A stretch of DNA of 40,606 nt. It comes from an uncultured Actinomycetes bacterium (GTDB lineage: Bacteria; Actinomycetota; Thermoleophilia; Solirubrobacterales; Solirubrobacteraceae). This document shows positions 24,430 to 33,042 of the stretch, one piece after another (positions within the stretch are counted from its first letter, which is position 1; the number at the start of each line of letters is the position of its first letter). Made by a program: the position numbers and the translations under genes. Under the pieces are notes generated by a model. It was not told where the DNA came from. It made no database searches and saw only the letters and a list, made by a program, of their open reading frames with translations. The DNA lies in NCBI GenBank assembly GCA_937888775.1, contig CALAQT010000357.1, positions 1-40,606 of the forward strand. Direction: 5' to 3'.

Positions 24430-25251
24430 TTAGGACTCCAGCCGCAGCGCGTTGACGATCGCGCCGCTGAGGATGATTATGGCGAGCAGGTAGAACCAAC
24501 CGAGCATGATCAGCACGAACACGATCGTGGTGCCGAAGCGCGCCAGCGTAGAGATGCTCGACAGGTAGGCCGGGAAGGCAAAATCGACTACGGCGATCGC
24601 CAGCGTGGACCCGAGCGCGCCGGGCCAGACCGCGCGCCACGGCACGTTGCGGTTGGGGACGCGCGCGTAGATCACCGTCAGGCATCCGAACAGCACAGCG
24701 ATCCCGAACGCCAGCGATGCCACGTACACGAGCGCGGCCACCCGGGCGAGGTCGAAAGGCAGGTCGTTCTCGCCGGCGCGCAGGATGCTCTGGGCCACCG
24801 GAACCGCTACGGTGGCCACCATGAACACCAGTACCACCGCGAGCATCCCCAGGGCAAAGCGCTTCTGCTCAAGCCAGGGGCGCGAGCGGCAGCCGTAGAT
24901 CTTGCTGAACGCGGTGTCCATCGCACCCCAGAACGACGAGCCCAGCCATAGGCTGGCGACCAGTGCGAGCACGCCGGTGCTCGTGGTCGAGTTGGTGATC
25001 TGGCTCAGCAGCGAATTGAGGGTGGACTCGGCGCTGCCTGGGAACACCTCGCGCAGGTCGGTGAGCACGCTGCGCTGCACCGCGGGGCTGGACAGGACCT
25101 GGCCGGCGACGAACAGCCCCAGCAGCGCGACCGGCACGATCCCGAGCAGCATGTTGTAGGCCAGCATCGCCGCCTGTCCGGTGATGTTCGCGTCCCAGGC
25201 CGTGCGCCAGAAGCGGCGCAACGCGGACGGGACGCGCGGGGCCCGGCTCAA
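24430..25251 (-). CDS. YihY/BrkB-family inner membrane protein
   Basis: 273 residues with about six membrane helices. Family features are AYNMLLGIVPVALLGLFVAG near the N terminus, SLWLGSSFWGAMDTAF in the middle and the C-terminal FGTTIVFVLIMLGWFYLLAI. The molecular role of the family is unsettled (older reports of RNase BN or serum resistance do not hold generally). The start is a TTG at 25251 that overlaps the stop of the adenylate cyclase gene (TTGA), which implies coupled translation. Both proteins are membrane-bound. Confidence 0.9.
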   Translation of the reverse strand: MSRAPRVPSALRRFWRTAWDANITGQAAMLAYNMLLGIVPVALLGLFVAGQVLSSPAVQRSVLTDLREVFPGSAESTLNSLLSQITNSTTSTGVLALVASLWLGSSFWGAMDTAFSKIYGCRSRPWLEQKRFALGMLAVVLVFMVATVAVPVAQSILRAGENDLPFDLARVAALVYVASLAFGIAVLFGCLTVIYARVPNRNVPWRAVWPGALGSTLAIAVVDFAFPAYLSSISTLARFGTTIVFVLIMLGWFYLLAIIILSGAIVNALRLES

Positions 25252-26861
25252 TCCGGCACCGGCGCCCGCCCAACGGCCGCCGCTCGCCCGGCGACCCCCG
25301 CTCCCCCGCCGACCCCGACCTCAGCGGGGGTCGGGGGCTGGGCTGAGCACGTCAGACGCGGGGCCCACAGCGTGACCACCTCGCGCTTGCCCTTCAACGT
25401 CACCGACGTCCGGGGCTCGAAGGCAAACAGCTCGTCGCCGGCGAGTTCGCGCGTGGTGTCGGTGATCAGCACGTCGTCGCCGATCTCCCGTGTGGCGGCT
25501 TCGACGCGCGCCGCCGTGTTGACCGTGTCGCCGATCACCGCGAACTCGACCCGGCCGCCTCCGCCGACGGTCCCGGCCACGACCGGCCCGGTGTTGACGC
25601 CGATGCCCACCCCCAAGCGCCCGTCGTAGCGCCCACGCACCAGCTGATCGATCTCCAGGGCCGCGGCCACCGCGCGCTGGGCATGGTCGGCGAGCCGCTC
25701 GGGCGCGCCGAATACCGCCAGCAATCCGTCGCCGATGAACTTGTTCGCATGGCCTCGGTGACGCACGATGGCCGGCACCACCAGCTCCCAGAAGCCGTTG
25801 AGCAGAGCCACCACCTCCTCCGGCTTGGCCCGCTCGGTGAAGGCTGTGAAATCTCGGATGTCCAAAAACAGCACGCTGACCTCCAGCTCCTCGCCCGCCA
25901 GGTTGGCCCCCTCGCGCAGCACGCGCTCGGCCAGCACCGGATCGACGTAGGCGCCGAACGCCACCCGCAGGCGCTCGCGCTCGTCGAGGCCCTTGAGCAT
26001 CGTGTTGAACGATTGCGCCAGCGCGCCGGTCTCGTCGGTGGCCACCACGGGAACCCGGGCTTCGAAGTCCCCGGCGCGCACGCGCTCGGTCGCGCGCTGG
26101 AGATCGGCCAGCGAGCTCGCCAGCGACCTGACCACGAGCACTGCGAGCTCGAGCGAGATCGTGAACGACACCACGATCGCGATCAGCCACGACAGCCCCA
26201 GGTCGCCGAGCGTGGTGTGATGGCCGTGGTTTGACAGGCCCGCCACCACCACGCCGGTGATCACGTTGATCACGGGCGCGACGGCCAAAAAGCGCCACCG
26301 CAACGCCAGGCCGGGAGCATCGATCTTGAAGTCCGCGGGGAGGTCCCGGGCGACCTTCTCGACCACCGGGCGCGCCACGATCTCCATCGTGAAGTAACGG
26401 ACGATCAGCCCGTAGGCGAGCACGACGGTGCCGACCACCGACAGAACCAGGAACGAGTACCAGGGCAGGTGCAGAAGCCAGGTCGCAAAAGCGGTGAAGG
26501 GCAGGTAGCTGAGTAGGAACGGGAATTTGCGCATCCAGCGCAGGTACTCGATCGGCAGCGTGGCCAGCGCCCGCCAGGCGGCGATCGTCGCCGCCTCGTC
26601 ACGCGCGCCCTGCTCCCACGCCCGCACCGGCTCCCACATCCGGCTGGTGATCCTGACCGAGACCAGGTTGTCGGCCAGGACCAGCGCCTGGGAGACGATC
26701 ACCAGGATCCAGAAGTCCTCTGCGCTCATCGGCTGGTAGAGCGAGAACAGACCCAGCCCTCCCAACATCACCACGTGCGCGATCCCGAACTGCACCCAGA
26801 CCAGCATGTAGGAGTTGCGTCGCGCGATCGCCCGGATGGCCCGGTCGACGGGATCGGTCAT
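25248..26861 (-). CDS. Membrane-bound class III adenylate cyclase with HAMP domain
   Basis: 537 residues. The N-terminal half carries about six membrane helices, then a HAMP linker (RATERVRAGDFEARVPVVAT, about residues 256-275) and a cyclase domain. Metal-binding Asp residues are in VLFLDIRDFTAF and FIGDGLLAVFG. The adenine-selecting Lys is in HANKFIGDG and its Asp partner in AVIGDTVNTAARVEAA, which also supplies the transition-state Asn and Arg. All catalytic positions are present, so it should make cAMP. The C-terminal tail (last 30 residues) is Ala/Gly/Pro-rich and of low complexity. The ATG at 26861 (MTDPVDRA) is preferred to 26867. It is translationally coupled to the BrkB-like gene. Confidence 0.92.
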   Translation of the reverse strand: MTDPVDRAIRAIARRNSYMLVWVQFGIAHVVMLGGLGLFSLYQPMSAEDFWILVIVSQALVLADNLVSVRITSRMWEPVRAWEQGARDEAATIAAWRALATLPIEYLRWMRKFPFLLSYLPFTAFATWLLHLPWYSFLVLSVVGTVVLAYGLIVRYFTMEIVARPVVEKVARDLPADFKIDAPGLALRWRFLAVAPVINVITGVVVAGLSNHGHHTTLGDLGLSWLIAIVVSFTISLELAVLVVRSLASSLADLQRATERVRAGDFEARVPVVATDETGALAQSFNTMLKGLDERERLRVAFGAYVDPVLAERVLREGANLAGEELEVSVLFLDIRDFTAFTERAKPEEVVALLNGFWELVVPAIVRHRGHANKFIGDGLLAVFGAPERLADHAQRAVAAALEIDQLVRGRYDGRLGVGIGVNTGPVVAGTVGGGGRVEFAVIGDTVNTAARVEAATREIGDDVLITDTTRELAGDELFAFEPRTSVTLKGKREVVTLWAPRLTCSAQPPTPAEVGVGGGAGVAGRAAAVGRAPVPD

Positions 26862-26918
26862 CCGCACAGTCTGGCAGTGGCCCAGGCCCGATCTGTAGAA
26901 GATCGGCGGCGACGGCGG

Positions 26919-27503
26919 TCAGCCGGGCGGCACCATCGGACGCACGAACGCGGCCAGCTCACGCTGCATTGCGCAGGCGGTGACGAACTCGCGCTCGCCC
27001 TGCAGCCAGCGCCGCCCGACGCGGATTGCCGGCAGCGACCGCACCCCTCGGCTGCGCAGCCCGTCCGCGGTCATCTGCAGGGCGCCATCGCGTTCGGTCT
27101 CGCGAGCTGCGGTCAGGCATTCCTCCCACGGCACCGAGGCGGCGGCAGCCGCCTCGGCCAGGATCTCAGGATCCTCCAGATCAAATCCGCCGCAGAACGC
27201 GAGCCGGCTGGCCGCCAGCGCAAAGCGCGGCCCCGCCCCGAGTTCGGCCGCGTGGGCGGCGGCGCGCAGGGCGCGCGGAGCCTCGAAGGGAAAGCGCTCA
27301 GGCCAGACGAGTCCCAGCCGCAGCGCGGCGGCGCGACGTTGTGCCAGCGCCTTGATCGACGGCACGTCGGAGTCGCCTAGCGCTCGGCAGACAGCGCTGG
27401 CCGCCACCGGTATCCACTCGGCCTCGCCGAGCTCTCGTTCCACCCGCTCGGCCACCAGATACGAGAACGGGCAGCTGAGGTCGAAGAAGAACGCCGGCCG
27501 CAT
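26919..27503 (-). CDS. DsbA-family thioredoxin-fold oxidoreductase/isomerase
   Basis: 194 residues from the ATG at 27503, placed right before the first strand (RPAFFFDLSCPFSYLVAERV). The SCPFS motif is where DsbA has CxxC and where 2-hydroxychromene-2-carboxylate isomerases have SPxS; only one Cys is present. The helical insert and the cis-Pro segment VRSLPAIRVGRRWLQGE complete the fold. With a single Cys it is more likely a glutathione- or thiol-dependent isomerase or reductase than a disulfide oxidase. Upstream ATGs (27563, 27602) exist but add non-conserved residues. It is divergent from the HxlR regulator. Confidence 0.78.
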   Translation of the reverse strand: MRPAFFFDLSCPFSYLVAERVERELGEAEWIPVAASAVCRALGDSDVPSIKALAQRRAAALRLGLVWPERFPFEAPRALRAAAHAAELGAGPRFALAASRLAFCGGFDLEDPEILAEAAAAASVPWEECLTAARETERDGALQMTADGLRSRGVRSLPAIRVGRRWLQGEREFVTACAMQRELAAFVRPMVPPG

Positions 27504-27594
27504 GTTGCGCGGCGCTAGCGAACGATCCACGCGGCGCTGGTCAAGGAAGATCAACTCGCCCATCGAGAGCTGGAACGAAGACCCGGGTGAAAAC

Positions 27595-28374
27595 TTGCGC
27601 AAACATGCGCCGAGCCAGAGGCCGTCCGTTATTCTGAAAGGCAGTAGATACTTCGTCCGATGGATCGGCCTTCACATCCCGCACGTTCCTCCCCCCAAGC
27701 GTCACCCTTACGATCAGTGGTCGCCCGACGCACGTGCGCTTGATCTCGTCGGCGATAAGTGGACGCTGCTGATCGTCCGCGACCTGGCCGCCGGACCGCG
27801 ACGTTTCGTGGAACTGCAGCGTGTGCTCCCGGGAATCTCGACCGAGCAGCTGCGCTCGCGGCTGAACCGGATGGTCGCCGACGGCATGCTGACCCGCAAG
27901 CGCTACCGAGAGGTTCCGCCCCGCGTCGACTACGAGTTGACCGAGCGGGCACAGGGGCTGATGCCGATCCTCGGCGAGCTCGCCCGCTGGGGTTACGAGT
28001 GGGCCTGGGGCCCGCCACGCCCGTCTGAGAGCATCGACCTCGGCGCGATCTTCCGGCTCGTCCCCGGACTCCTGAACCGGGGCCGAGGCCCGCGCGGGAC
28101 GATCGAGCTGACCGTTACCGACGGCCACGCGGGCGCTCCCGCCCCGTACTCGGTGACCCTATCCTCCGGACACGCCACCGTGTCCGAGCACTCGGCCGAG
28201 CGGCCTGACGCCGCGGTCAGCGGCACCACCGCCGACTGGGTGCAAGCGTTCTCGCCCGTCGGTGATCGCAGCGCGCTGCGGTTCACGGGTAACCGGGATC
28301 TGGCCACCGCGCTGCTCGACGAGCTGGCACTCAGCAGCAGGCGCGAGATCGGCCAGCAGGCCGCCACGGCCTAG
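27595..28374 (+). CDS. HxlR-type winged-helix transcriptional regulator with C-terminal SCP2-like domain
   Basis: About 259 residues from a TTG at 27595. The HxlR domain begins at PKRHPYDQWSPDARALDL, with DKWTLLIVRDLAAGPRRFVE and ISTEQLRSRLNRMVADGML forming the helix-turn-helix. The C-terminal 110 residues (TIELTVTDGHAGAPAPYSV onward) resemble the sterol-carrier SCP2 fold often attached to actinobacterial HxlR proteins; it may bind a lipid-like ligand. The start is uncertain: the frame has no ATG or GTG near the conserved region, and related proteins would start near IPHVPPPKR, where the codon is ATC. It is divergent from the DsbA-like gene, which it may control. Confidence 0.8.
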   Translation: MRKHAPSQRPSVILKGSRYFVRWIGLHIPHVPPPKRHPYDQWSPDARALDLVGDKWTLLIVRDLAAGPRRFVELQRVLPGISTEQLRSRLNRMVADGMLTRKRYREVPPRVDYELTERAQGLMPILGELARWGYEWAWGPPRPSESIDLGAIFRLVPGLLNRGRGPRGTIELTVTDGHAGAPAPYSVTLSSGHATVSEHSAERPDAAVSGTTADWVQAFSPVGDRSALRFTGNRDLATALLDELALSSRREIGQQAATA

Positions 28375-28445
28375 CCCCTCCCGCCCGCCCGCCGCGCCAG
28401 AATCTCCCCCGCCAGGTCCTGCCCCGGCCGATCAGAGACAACCCC

Positions 28446-28471
28446 GGGGAAAGGCCGCCAGGCTTTTCCCC
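28446..28471. terminator. Hairpin terminator between convergent HxlR gene and mce operon
   Basis: An 11-bp stem GGGGAAAGGCC / GGCTTTTCCCC (one G-U pair) with a GCCA loop lies between the two convergent stops. It could end transcription from both sides. Confidence 0.65.
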
Positions 28472-28497
28472 AATGCAAGATCTTCGATTTTCCACAT

Positions 28498-29985
28498 TCA
28501 CTTGTTCGAGTACTTGGCGGCGGTGATGTGGGGGAACTTGCCGCTCTGGCCGATCAGCCCGGCCAGGTTGGGAGCGACCCAGCAGGCCTGCTTGGCCTCG
28601 GCCGTCGTGGTGGGAATGCCCGACGCCGGCTGTGAGCCGTCTCCGGGCGCGCCCGTGTTGTTGCAGTCCCAGGACGGCAGCGCAAAGCTCCCGGGATACT
28701 TACCGCCGGCCGAGAAGGACTTCGGATCGGCCAGCCACAGCGGTGGCGGATATGTGTTGCCGCGGTTGTCGGAGTCGCGGCTGGTCGAGAACGACAGCGT
28801 CTCGGCTCCGATCGGCTGGAACTGGCGCAGATAGTGCCCGGTGCCGTTACCGGAGAATGACGTCGTCGTGGCGGCCAGTCCGGCGGCGCCGTTGGAGATG
28901 AAGTCAGAGGTCAGCTGCTGATGGTCGGACAGCCAGCTCAGGATGGGATTGAGCTGCTCCAGGAACGGGCCGACCGACGCCAGCAGCGGCGTGGTCCCGT
29001 TGAGCACGTCGCGAATCGCCGGCAGGCCGGTCTTGGAGACGGTGATCAACGGCCCGAGGTGGTCAAAGAGCGAGCGCAGGTCGGGCGCCAGCACCCGGAC
29101 CGAGCGCAGGGTCGGGCTGAGGTCGCGGGCCACCGGCTCAAGCTGTTTGACCAGCGGGTCGGTGTCCAGCGAGAAGCTCTGCAGGCGGGCCATCGCGGCC
29201 TTGGTCTCGTTCAGGAAGGTCGGGAAGACCTGGAAGGTCGCGGCGATCGCGTTGTTGTTGGCCGCGGTGGTGGCGAACGTGGTCTCACCGCTGGTGATCA
29301 GGCTGCGCAGCGCCGCCGGATCGCGGTCAAGCGCAGCAAACACGGTGCCGGCGTTCTGTACCAGCGAGACCACGGCGGTGTGCTGGATGTCGAGCACCTG
29401 CAGCACGTCGGTGGCATCGGCGGCGAACGCCGGCAGGTTGCCGAGCACGTTGTTGAGGTTCTGGTCGTTGCCGCGCACGGCCACCGCCAACTGCTGTTGC
29501 CAGACCTGGAATGCGTGGCGGGTGGTCGGATCCAGCGCGTTGAAGATCTGGTAGAGCTGGACCGCCCGCTGCACGTTGCCGCGCGGCAGCAGGCCGTCGT
29601 CGGGGAGCATCGGGCTCCCCGGGGTTCCCGGCGTCAGCTGGACGTAGGTCTCGCCGAGGATCGTCTTCTCACGCAGGGTCGCGCGCGCGTCGCGGTGGAT
29701 CGGGGCGAACCGGTTGTCCATCTGGATCATGGCGATCGTTCGGTTGCCCTCGGGATCGAGCGACTTGCCGATCACCTTGCCCACCGACACGCCGGCGATC
29801 CGCACGTCGGCCTGGGTGGCGAGCTGGCCGGCGTCGGGGAACGCCACGCGGATCCGGTAGCCCTGAGCGCTGAATGGGATCGTGCCGCCGAAGGACAGCC
29901 ACAGGAAAAGCAGCAGCCCGACACACGAGAGTGCGAACAGCACCATCGTGACGATCTTGGCGAGTGAGGGGCTGCCGGTTTCCAT
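28498..29985 (-). CDS. MCE family protein (sixth of operon)
   Basis: 495 residues. An N-terminal membrane anchor (IVTMVLFALSCVGLLLFLWL) is followed by the MCE domain, with YRIRVAFPDAGQLATQADV and RIAGVSVGKVIGKSLDPEGN at about residues 40-75. A long helical region (to about residue 370) and a Gly/Ser-rich C-terminal domain follow. MCE proteins form periplasmic or cell-wall tunnels that move lipids to an ABC permease. The ATG at 29985 overlaps the preceding stop by one base (TGATG). The open frame upstream of it is a shadow of the preceding gene. It is the last gene before the hairpin at 28446-28471. Confidence 0.9.
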   Translation of the reverse strand: METGSPSLAKIVTMVLFALSCVGLLLFLWLSFGGTIPFSAQGYRIRVAFPDAGQLATQADVRIAGVSVGKVIGKSLDPEGNRTIAMIQMDNRFAPIHRDARATLREKTILGETYVQLTPGTPGSPMLPDDGLLPRGNVQRAVQLYQIFNALDPTTRHAFQVWQQQLAVAVRGNDQNLNNVLGNLPAFAADATDVLQVLDIQHTAVVSLVQNAGTVFAALDRDPAALRSLITSGETTFATTAANNNAIAATFQVFPTFLNETKAAMARLQSFSLDTDPLVKQLEPVARDLSPTLRSVRVLAPDLRSLFDHLGPLITVSKTGLPAIRDVLNGTTPLLASVGPFLEQLNPILSWLSDHQQLTSDFISNGAAGLAATTTSFSGNGTGHYLRQFQPIGAETLSFSTSRDSDNRGNTYPPPLWLADPKSFSAGGKYPGSFALPSWDCNNTGAPGDGSQPASGIPTTTAEAKQACWVAPNLAGLIGQSGKFPHITAAKYSNK

Positions 29986-31442
29986 CAGTGGGCCGGAAGG
30001 GCGGGGTCGAAGGGAGCGGGCTGCTGCGTGGACTGCGCAGAGGACCCGCCGCTGGCGTGCGCCTTGATCGTCTGCTGCAGTTGGCCGTACTTCTGGTAGT
30101 CCGCGGCGAGGGCCGTGGCCTGCGACGGACAGAGACCGAGGTTGGCGAGGACCGGCGAGATGTTCAGCACCAGTCCGAATTGGGCGCCGAGGCCCGGCGA
30201 CTGGGAGTTGAGGTTGTCGAGCAGCTGCGTGTAGGTCGCGCAGCTGGCCTGCAGGAACAGGGGCCGGAAAACGCCGTTGCCGTCCTGGACCGAGAACAGC
30301 GTGCGGGCGTTGTGATCGAGCCACGCCAGCCACCACAGGTAGCCGTGCTGCTGGCCACCCGGGTTGTAGCCAAGCATGTTGGCCAGGTGGTTGAGCACCG
30401 CGAACGTCTTTGACAGGTTGGGGGTCGCCTTGGCGAGGTTGACCGCCGCCGGCTTGAGGTTTCGCACCAGCGGGCGCGCGGCGATCACGAACGGGCGGAT
30501 CTGGTTTCGCACGATCGGGGTGCTGGACTTGGCCAGCGCGGATAGCGCCGCGTTGGCGCCCGGCAGCGAGTGGGCCGCGGGCAGCAGGTTGCTGGCGGCC
30601 GGGCCGAGCTCCTGGGCGAAGGTCTGGACCTTGGCCAGCGTGGCCGCGGTCTGACTCAGCGTCCCGGGAAGATCGCGGATCGCCTGGCTGACGTTGGTGT
30701 CCTCCGAGGCGAACGCGCGGAACACCTTCGAGCTGGCGTCGACCAGCGAGACGATCTGAGTCTGCTTGGTGGCCAGCGCGGTGTTCAGCCGCTGGAGCGA
30801 GTTGACCAGCTGGCGCAGGTCGGTGCCGCGGACCGCGACCGCCTTGTTGAGCCGCGCCAGGTCGCGATGAGTCGGTTCAAATCGCTCCAGCACCTGGGCC
30901 AGCTCGTCGCCGCCGTGGTTGGCCAGACCGTAGCCGGCACCATTGACGAGCAGATCGAGGTAGGCCCGGGTGTCGGAGTCCAGCGAGGAGAGAATCTCGT
31001 CGACGTCGATGTCAGGGGCGGTTCCGGAGACCGGGATCGTGTAGCCCGGCTTGGCCACCGGAGCTCCGCCGCCGCCGGGATCGACCTCGATGAACATGTC
31101 CTTCAGCCCTGTCTTGGGCCGCAGCAGCGCGGTCGCGTTGGTGTGGATCAGGTGCTTGTAGGCCTGATCGATCTGCATGCTGACGAGCGCGATCCCGTTC
31201 TTCAGCGTCACGCCGCCGATCTCGCCGATCTGCACACCGGACACGCGAACGCTCTGACCCTGACCCGGCGTGACCGCCTGCGCGGTCGAGAACTCGGCGT
31301 TGATCGTGAACGGCGCCGACTGGATGAACGGGAAGCGGAAGCGCTCGTGGTTGAGGATGTAGCCGGCGACCGCTACCGACAGCACCAGCAGCACGACGAT
31401 CGAGGCGAAGTCGCTGGCGTGGTTCTGGATCGCCCGTTTCAT
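29985..31442 (-). CDS. MCE family protein (fifth of operon)
   Basis: 485 residues. The N-terminal helix is ASIVVLLVLSVAVAGYIL. The MCE domain includes FTINAEFSTAQAVTPGQGQ and RVSGVQIGEIGGVTL, followed by GLKDMFIEVDPG. A long alpha-helical segment follows, and the C-terminal region contains CATYTQLL and LGLCPSQAT cysteines. The ATG at 31442 would form an ATGA overlap with the fourth gene if that gene's frameshift is corrected. The downstream overlap is TGATG. The open frame extends upstream of the ATG only as shadow. Confidence 0.9.
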   Translation of the reverse strand: MKRAIQNHASDFASIVVLLVLSVAVAGYILNHERFRFPFIQSAPFTINAEFSTAQAVTPGQGQSVRVSGVQIGEIGGVTLKNGIALVSMQIDQAYKHLIHTNATALLRPKTGLKDMFIEVDPGGGGAPVAKPGYTIPVSGTAPDIDVDEILSSLDSDTRAYLDLLVNGAGYGLANHGGDELAQVLERFEPTHRDLARLNKAVAVRGTDLRQLVNSLQRLNTALATKQTQIVSLVDASSKVFRAFASEDTNVSQAIRDLPGTLSQTAATLAKVQTFAQELGPAASNLLPAAHSLPGANAALSALAKSSTPIVRNQIRPFVIAARPLVRNLKPAAVNLAKATPNLSKTFAVLNHLANMLGYNPGGQQHGYLWWLAWLDHNARTLFSVQDGNGVFRPLFLQASCATYTQLLDNLNSQSPGLGAQFGLVLNISPVLANLGLCPSQATALAADYQKYGQLQQTIKAHASGGSSAQSTQQPAPFDPALPAH

Positions 31443-31509
31443 GGTGAGACGGGCTTTCCGCCGAGCGTGACCTTGATCCCCTGCATCTTGGCCTGGGCGG
31501 CAATGGCCT

Positions 31510-33042
31510 TCACGCCATCCTGCGCCATACCCTCCGAATAGGCCTTGGCGGCGAGCGACGGCAGGCCCGACGGCTCCTGGCTGGGGGGCCACCGGAGGGC
31601 GTCGAGAGGGTTGTGATCGGCGCCTGCGTCTCGCACGGCACGGTCGGCTCATACGGCGGCCGCGTGCCGCCCGGCGGCAGTTCGGGCTGCACGGCGTCGA
31701 TCTTGGTCAGCGCCTGACCGAACAGACCGGGCTGCAGCGAGTAGGTCAGCGTGCCACCGACGCCGAGAACCCGGATGTACGGGCCGTTGGCGTCGAAGGT
31801 GCGTGACTCGCCGGCCAGCCCCGGCAGGTAGTCGACCGCCTCGACATAGACCTTGCGCGCCGGGAAGCCGTTGGAGGCGTTGAAGTTCGGATCGACCAGC
31901 GTCAGCTGCGACCATGGGTAGATGATGTTGGCCACGCAGCTGGCCGCCGGGCGCACCTGATCACGCATCAACGGGATCGTCTCCTGCGCCAGCTTGGCCA
32001 GCGCCGGCACGGTCACCGACAGGTCGGCGGTCAGGCCGCGCAGCTCGGCGGGCTGGACCAGCAGTCGTAGCTGGGTGATGAACGGCAGGCTGGCGTCGAT
32101 CGTCGGGCCGGTGGACTTGACGCCGGGGATCAATGCGCGCACCAACTGCCTGAATGGCGCCCGGGTCGAGCAGAACGGGGGTCCGCAAAGCACGTTGCTG
32201 TTCAGCGCGTTGAACGCCGGGATCGCCGCCGCCAGCGCCTTGGGCAGCTCGGCGACCGTGGCCTCCAATGAGGTGTTCACGCGCGCGAATGAGTTAGCAG
32301 TCGTGTTGAAGTCGGTGATCAGACTCTGGAGATTCTGCGGATGGGCGTCCAGAGCGGCCGCCACCGTGCCTTGCTCGGCGATGTAGTTGGACAGGTCGTG
32401 GGGCTGGATCCCGAGCGCGTCGTGGGCGACGATCGACGTGTACTCATAGGCTGGCAGCCAGTACTGGATCGAGGCGTTGTAGGCCGGGCCGCCCTTCTTG
32501 ACCGCGGTGCCGAACTGCTGGAGCAGGATCTGCAGATTGCGCCGCGTGCCGGACTGCAGCGAGGTCAGCACCTGGTCGAGCTGCACCGGCTCGACGCCCT
32601 GCTGGATCGGGAAGGTGTGCCCGTCGCCGGCGGTCGGGGCCGAGGGCGTACCGGGACTCACGTCGACGAAGAAGTTGCCTTCCAGGAAGATCCGCGGACG
32701 GATCGCGAAGGTGGCGTCGTCGTGGATCGGCAGCCCCTGGTTCTGGATCGTCATCGTCAACTCGGCCGCGTGACAGGCGGTCTGGCCTGAGGACGAGGAT
32801 TTGCAACCCGGCTCGGCGCCGACGGTGGTCACCTGGCCGACGTCAACACCGGCGATCCGCACCGGGGATCCGGGCCGGACCCCGTTGGCATCGGAGAACA
32901 CGGCATGGATGGTGTACGGGTTGGCGAACGGGTTGGCGAACTTCGTGTAGGCCAGATAGGAGAACACGACGATCGCCACGATCCCGATCACCCCGGCGGT
33001 GAACGTGCTTACTCGGCTCTTGCGGCGTCGCTTGCGTCTCAT
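31510..33042 (-). CDS. MCE family protein (fourth of operon), 3' end apparently frameshifted
   Basis: 510 residues as read. An N-terminal basic stretch (MRRKRRRKSRVSTF) precedes a membrane helix, then the MCE domain with YTIHAVFSDANGVRPGSPV and RIAGVDVGQVTTV. The last 23 residues (from ARSRRACRR) are Arg-rich and unlike the family. At a run of six G (31583-31588 on the plus strand), one extra base would continue the protein as PPSQEPSGLPSLAAKAY through to KPVSP and a TGA at 31441-31439. That stop overlaps the next ATG as ATGA, like the other junctions of this operon. The corrected product is 534 residues. A sequencing error or a real recent deletion are both possible. The start overlaps the third gene (ATGA at 33039-33042). 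Confidence 0.85.
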   Translation of the reverse strand: MRRKRRRKSRVSTFTAGVIGIVAIVVFSYLAYTKFANPFANPYTIHAVFSDANGVRPGSPVRIAGVDVGQVTTVGAEPGCKSSSSGQTACHAAELTMTIQNQGLPIHDDATFAIRPRIFLEGNFFVDVSPGTPSAPTAGDGHTFPIQQGVEPVQLDQVLTSLQSGTRRNLQILLQQFGTAVKKGGPAYNASIQYWLPAYEYTSIVAHDALGIQPHDLSNYIAEQGTVAAALDAHPQNLQSLITDFNTTANSFARVNTSLEATVAELPKALAAAIPAFNALNSNVLCGPPFCSTRAPFRQLVRALIPGVKSTGPTIDASLPFITQLRLLVQPAELRGLTADLSVTVPALAKLAQETIPLMRDQVRPAASCVANIIYPWSQLTLVDPNFNASNGFPARKVYVEAVDYLPGLAGESRTFDANGPYIRVLGVGGTLTYSLQPGLFGQALTKIDAVQPELPPGGTRPPYEPTVPCETQAPITTLSTPSGGPPARSRRACRRSPPRPIRRVWRRMA

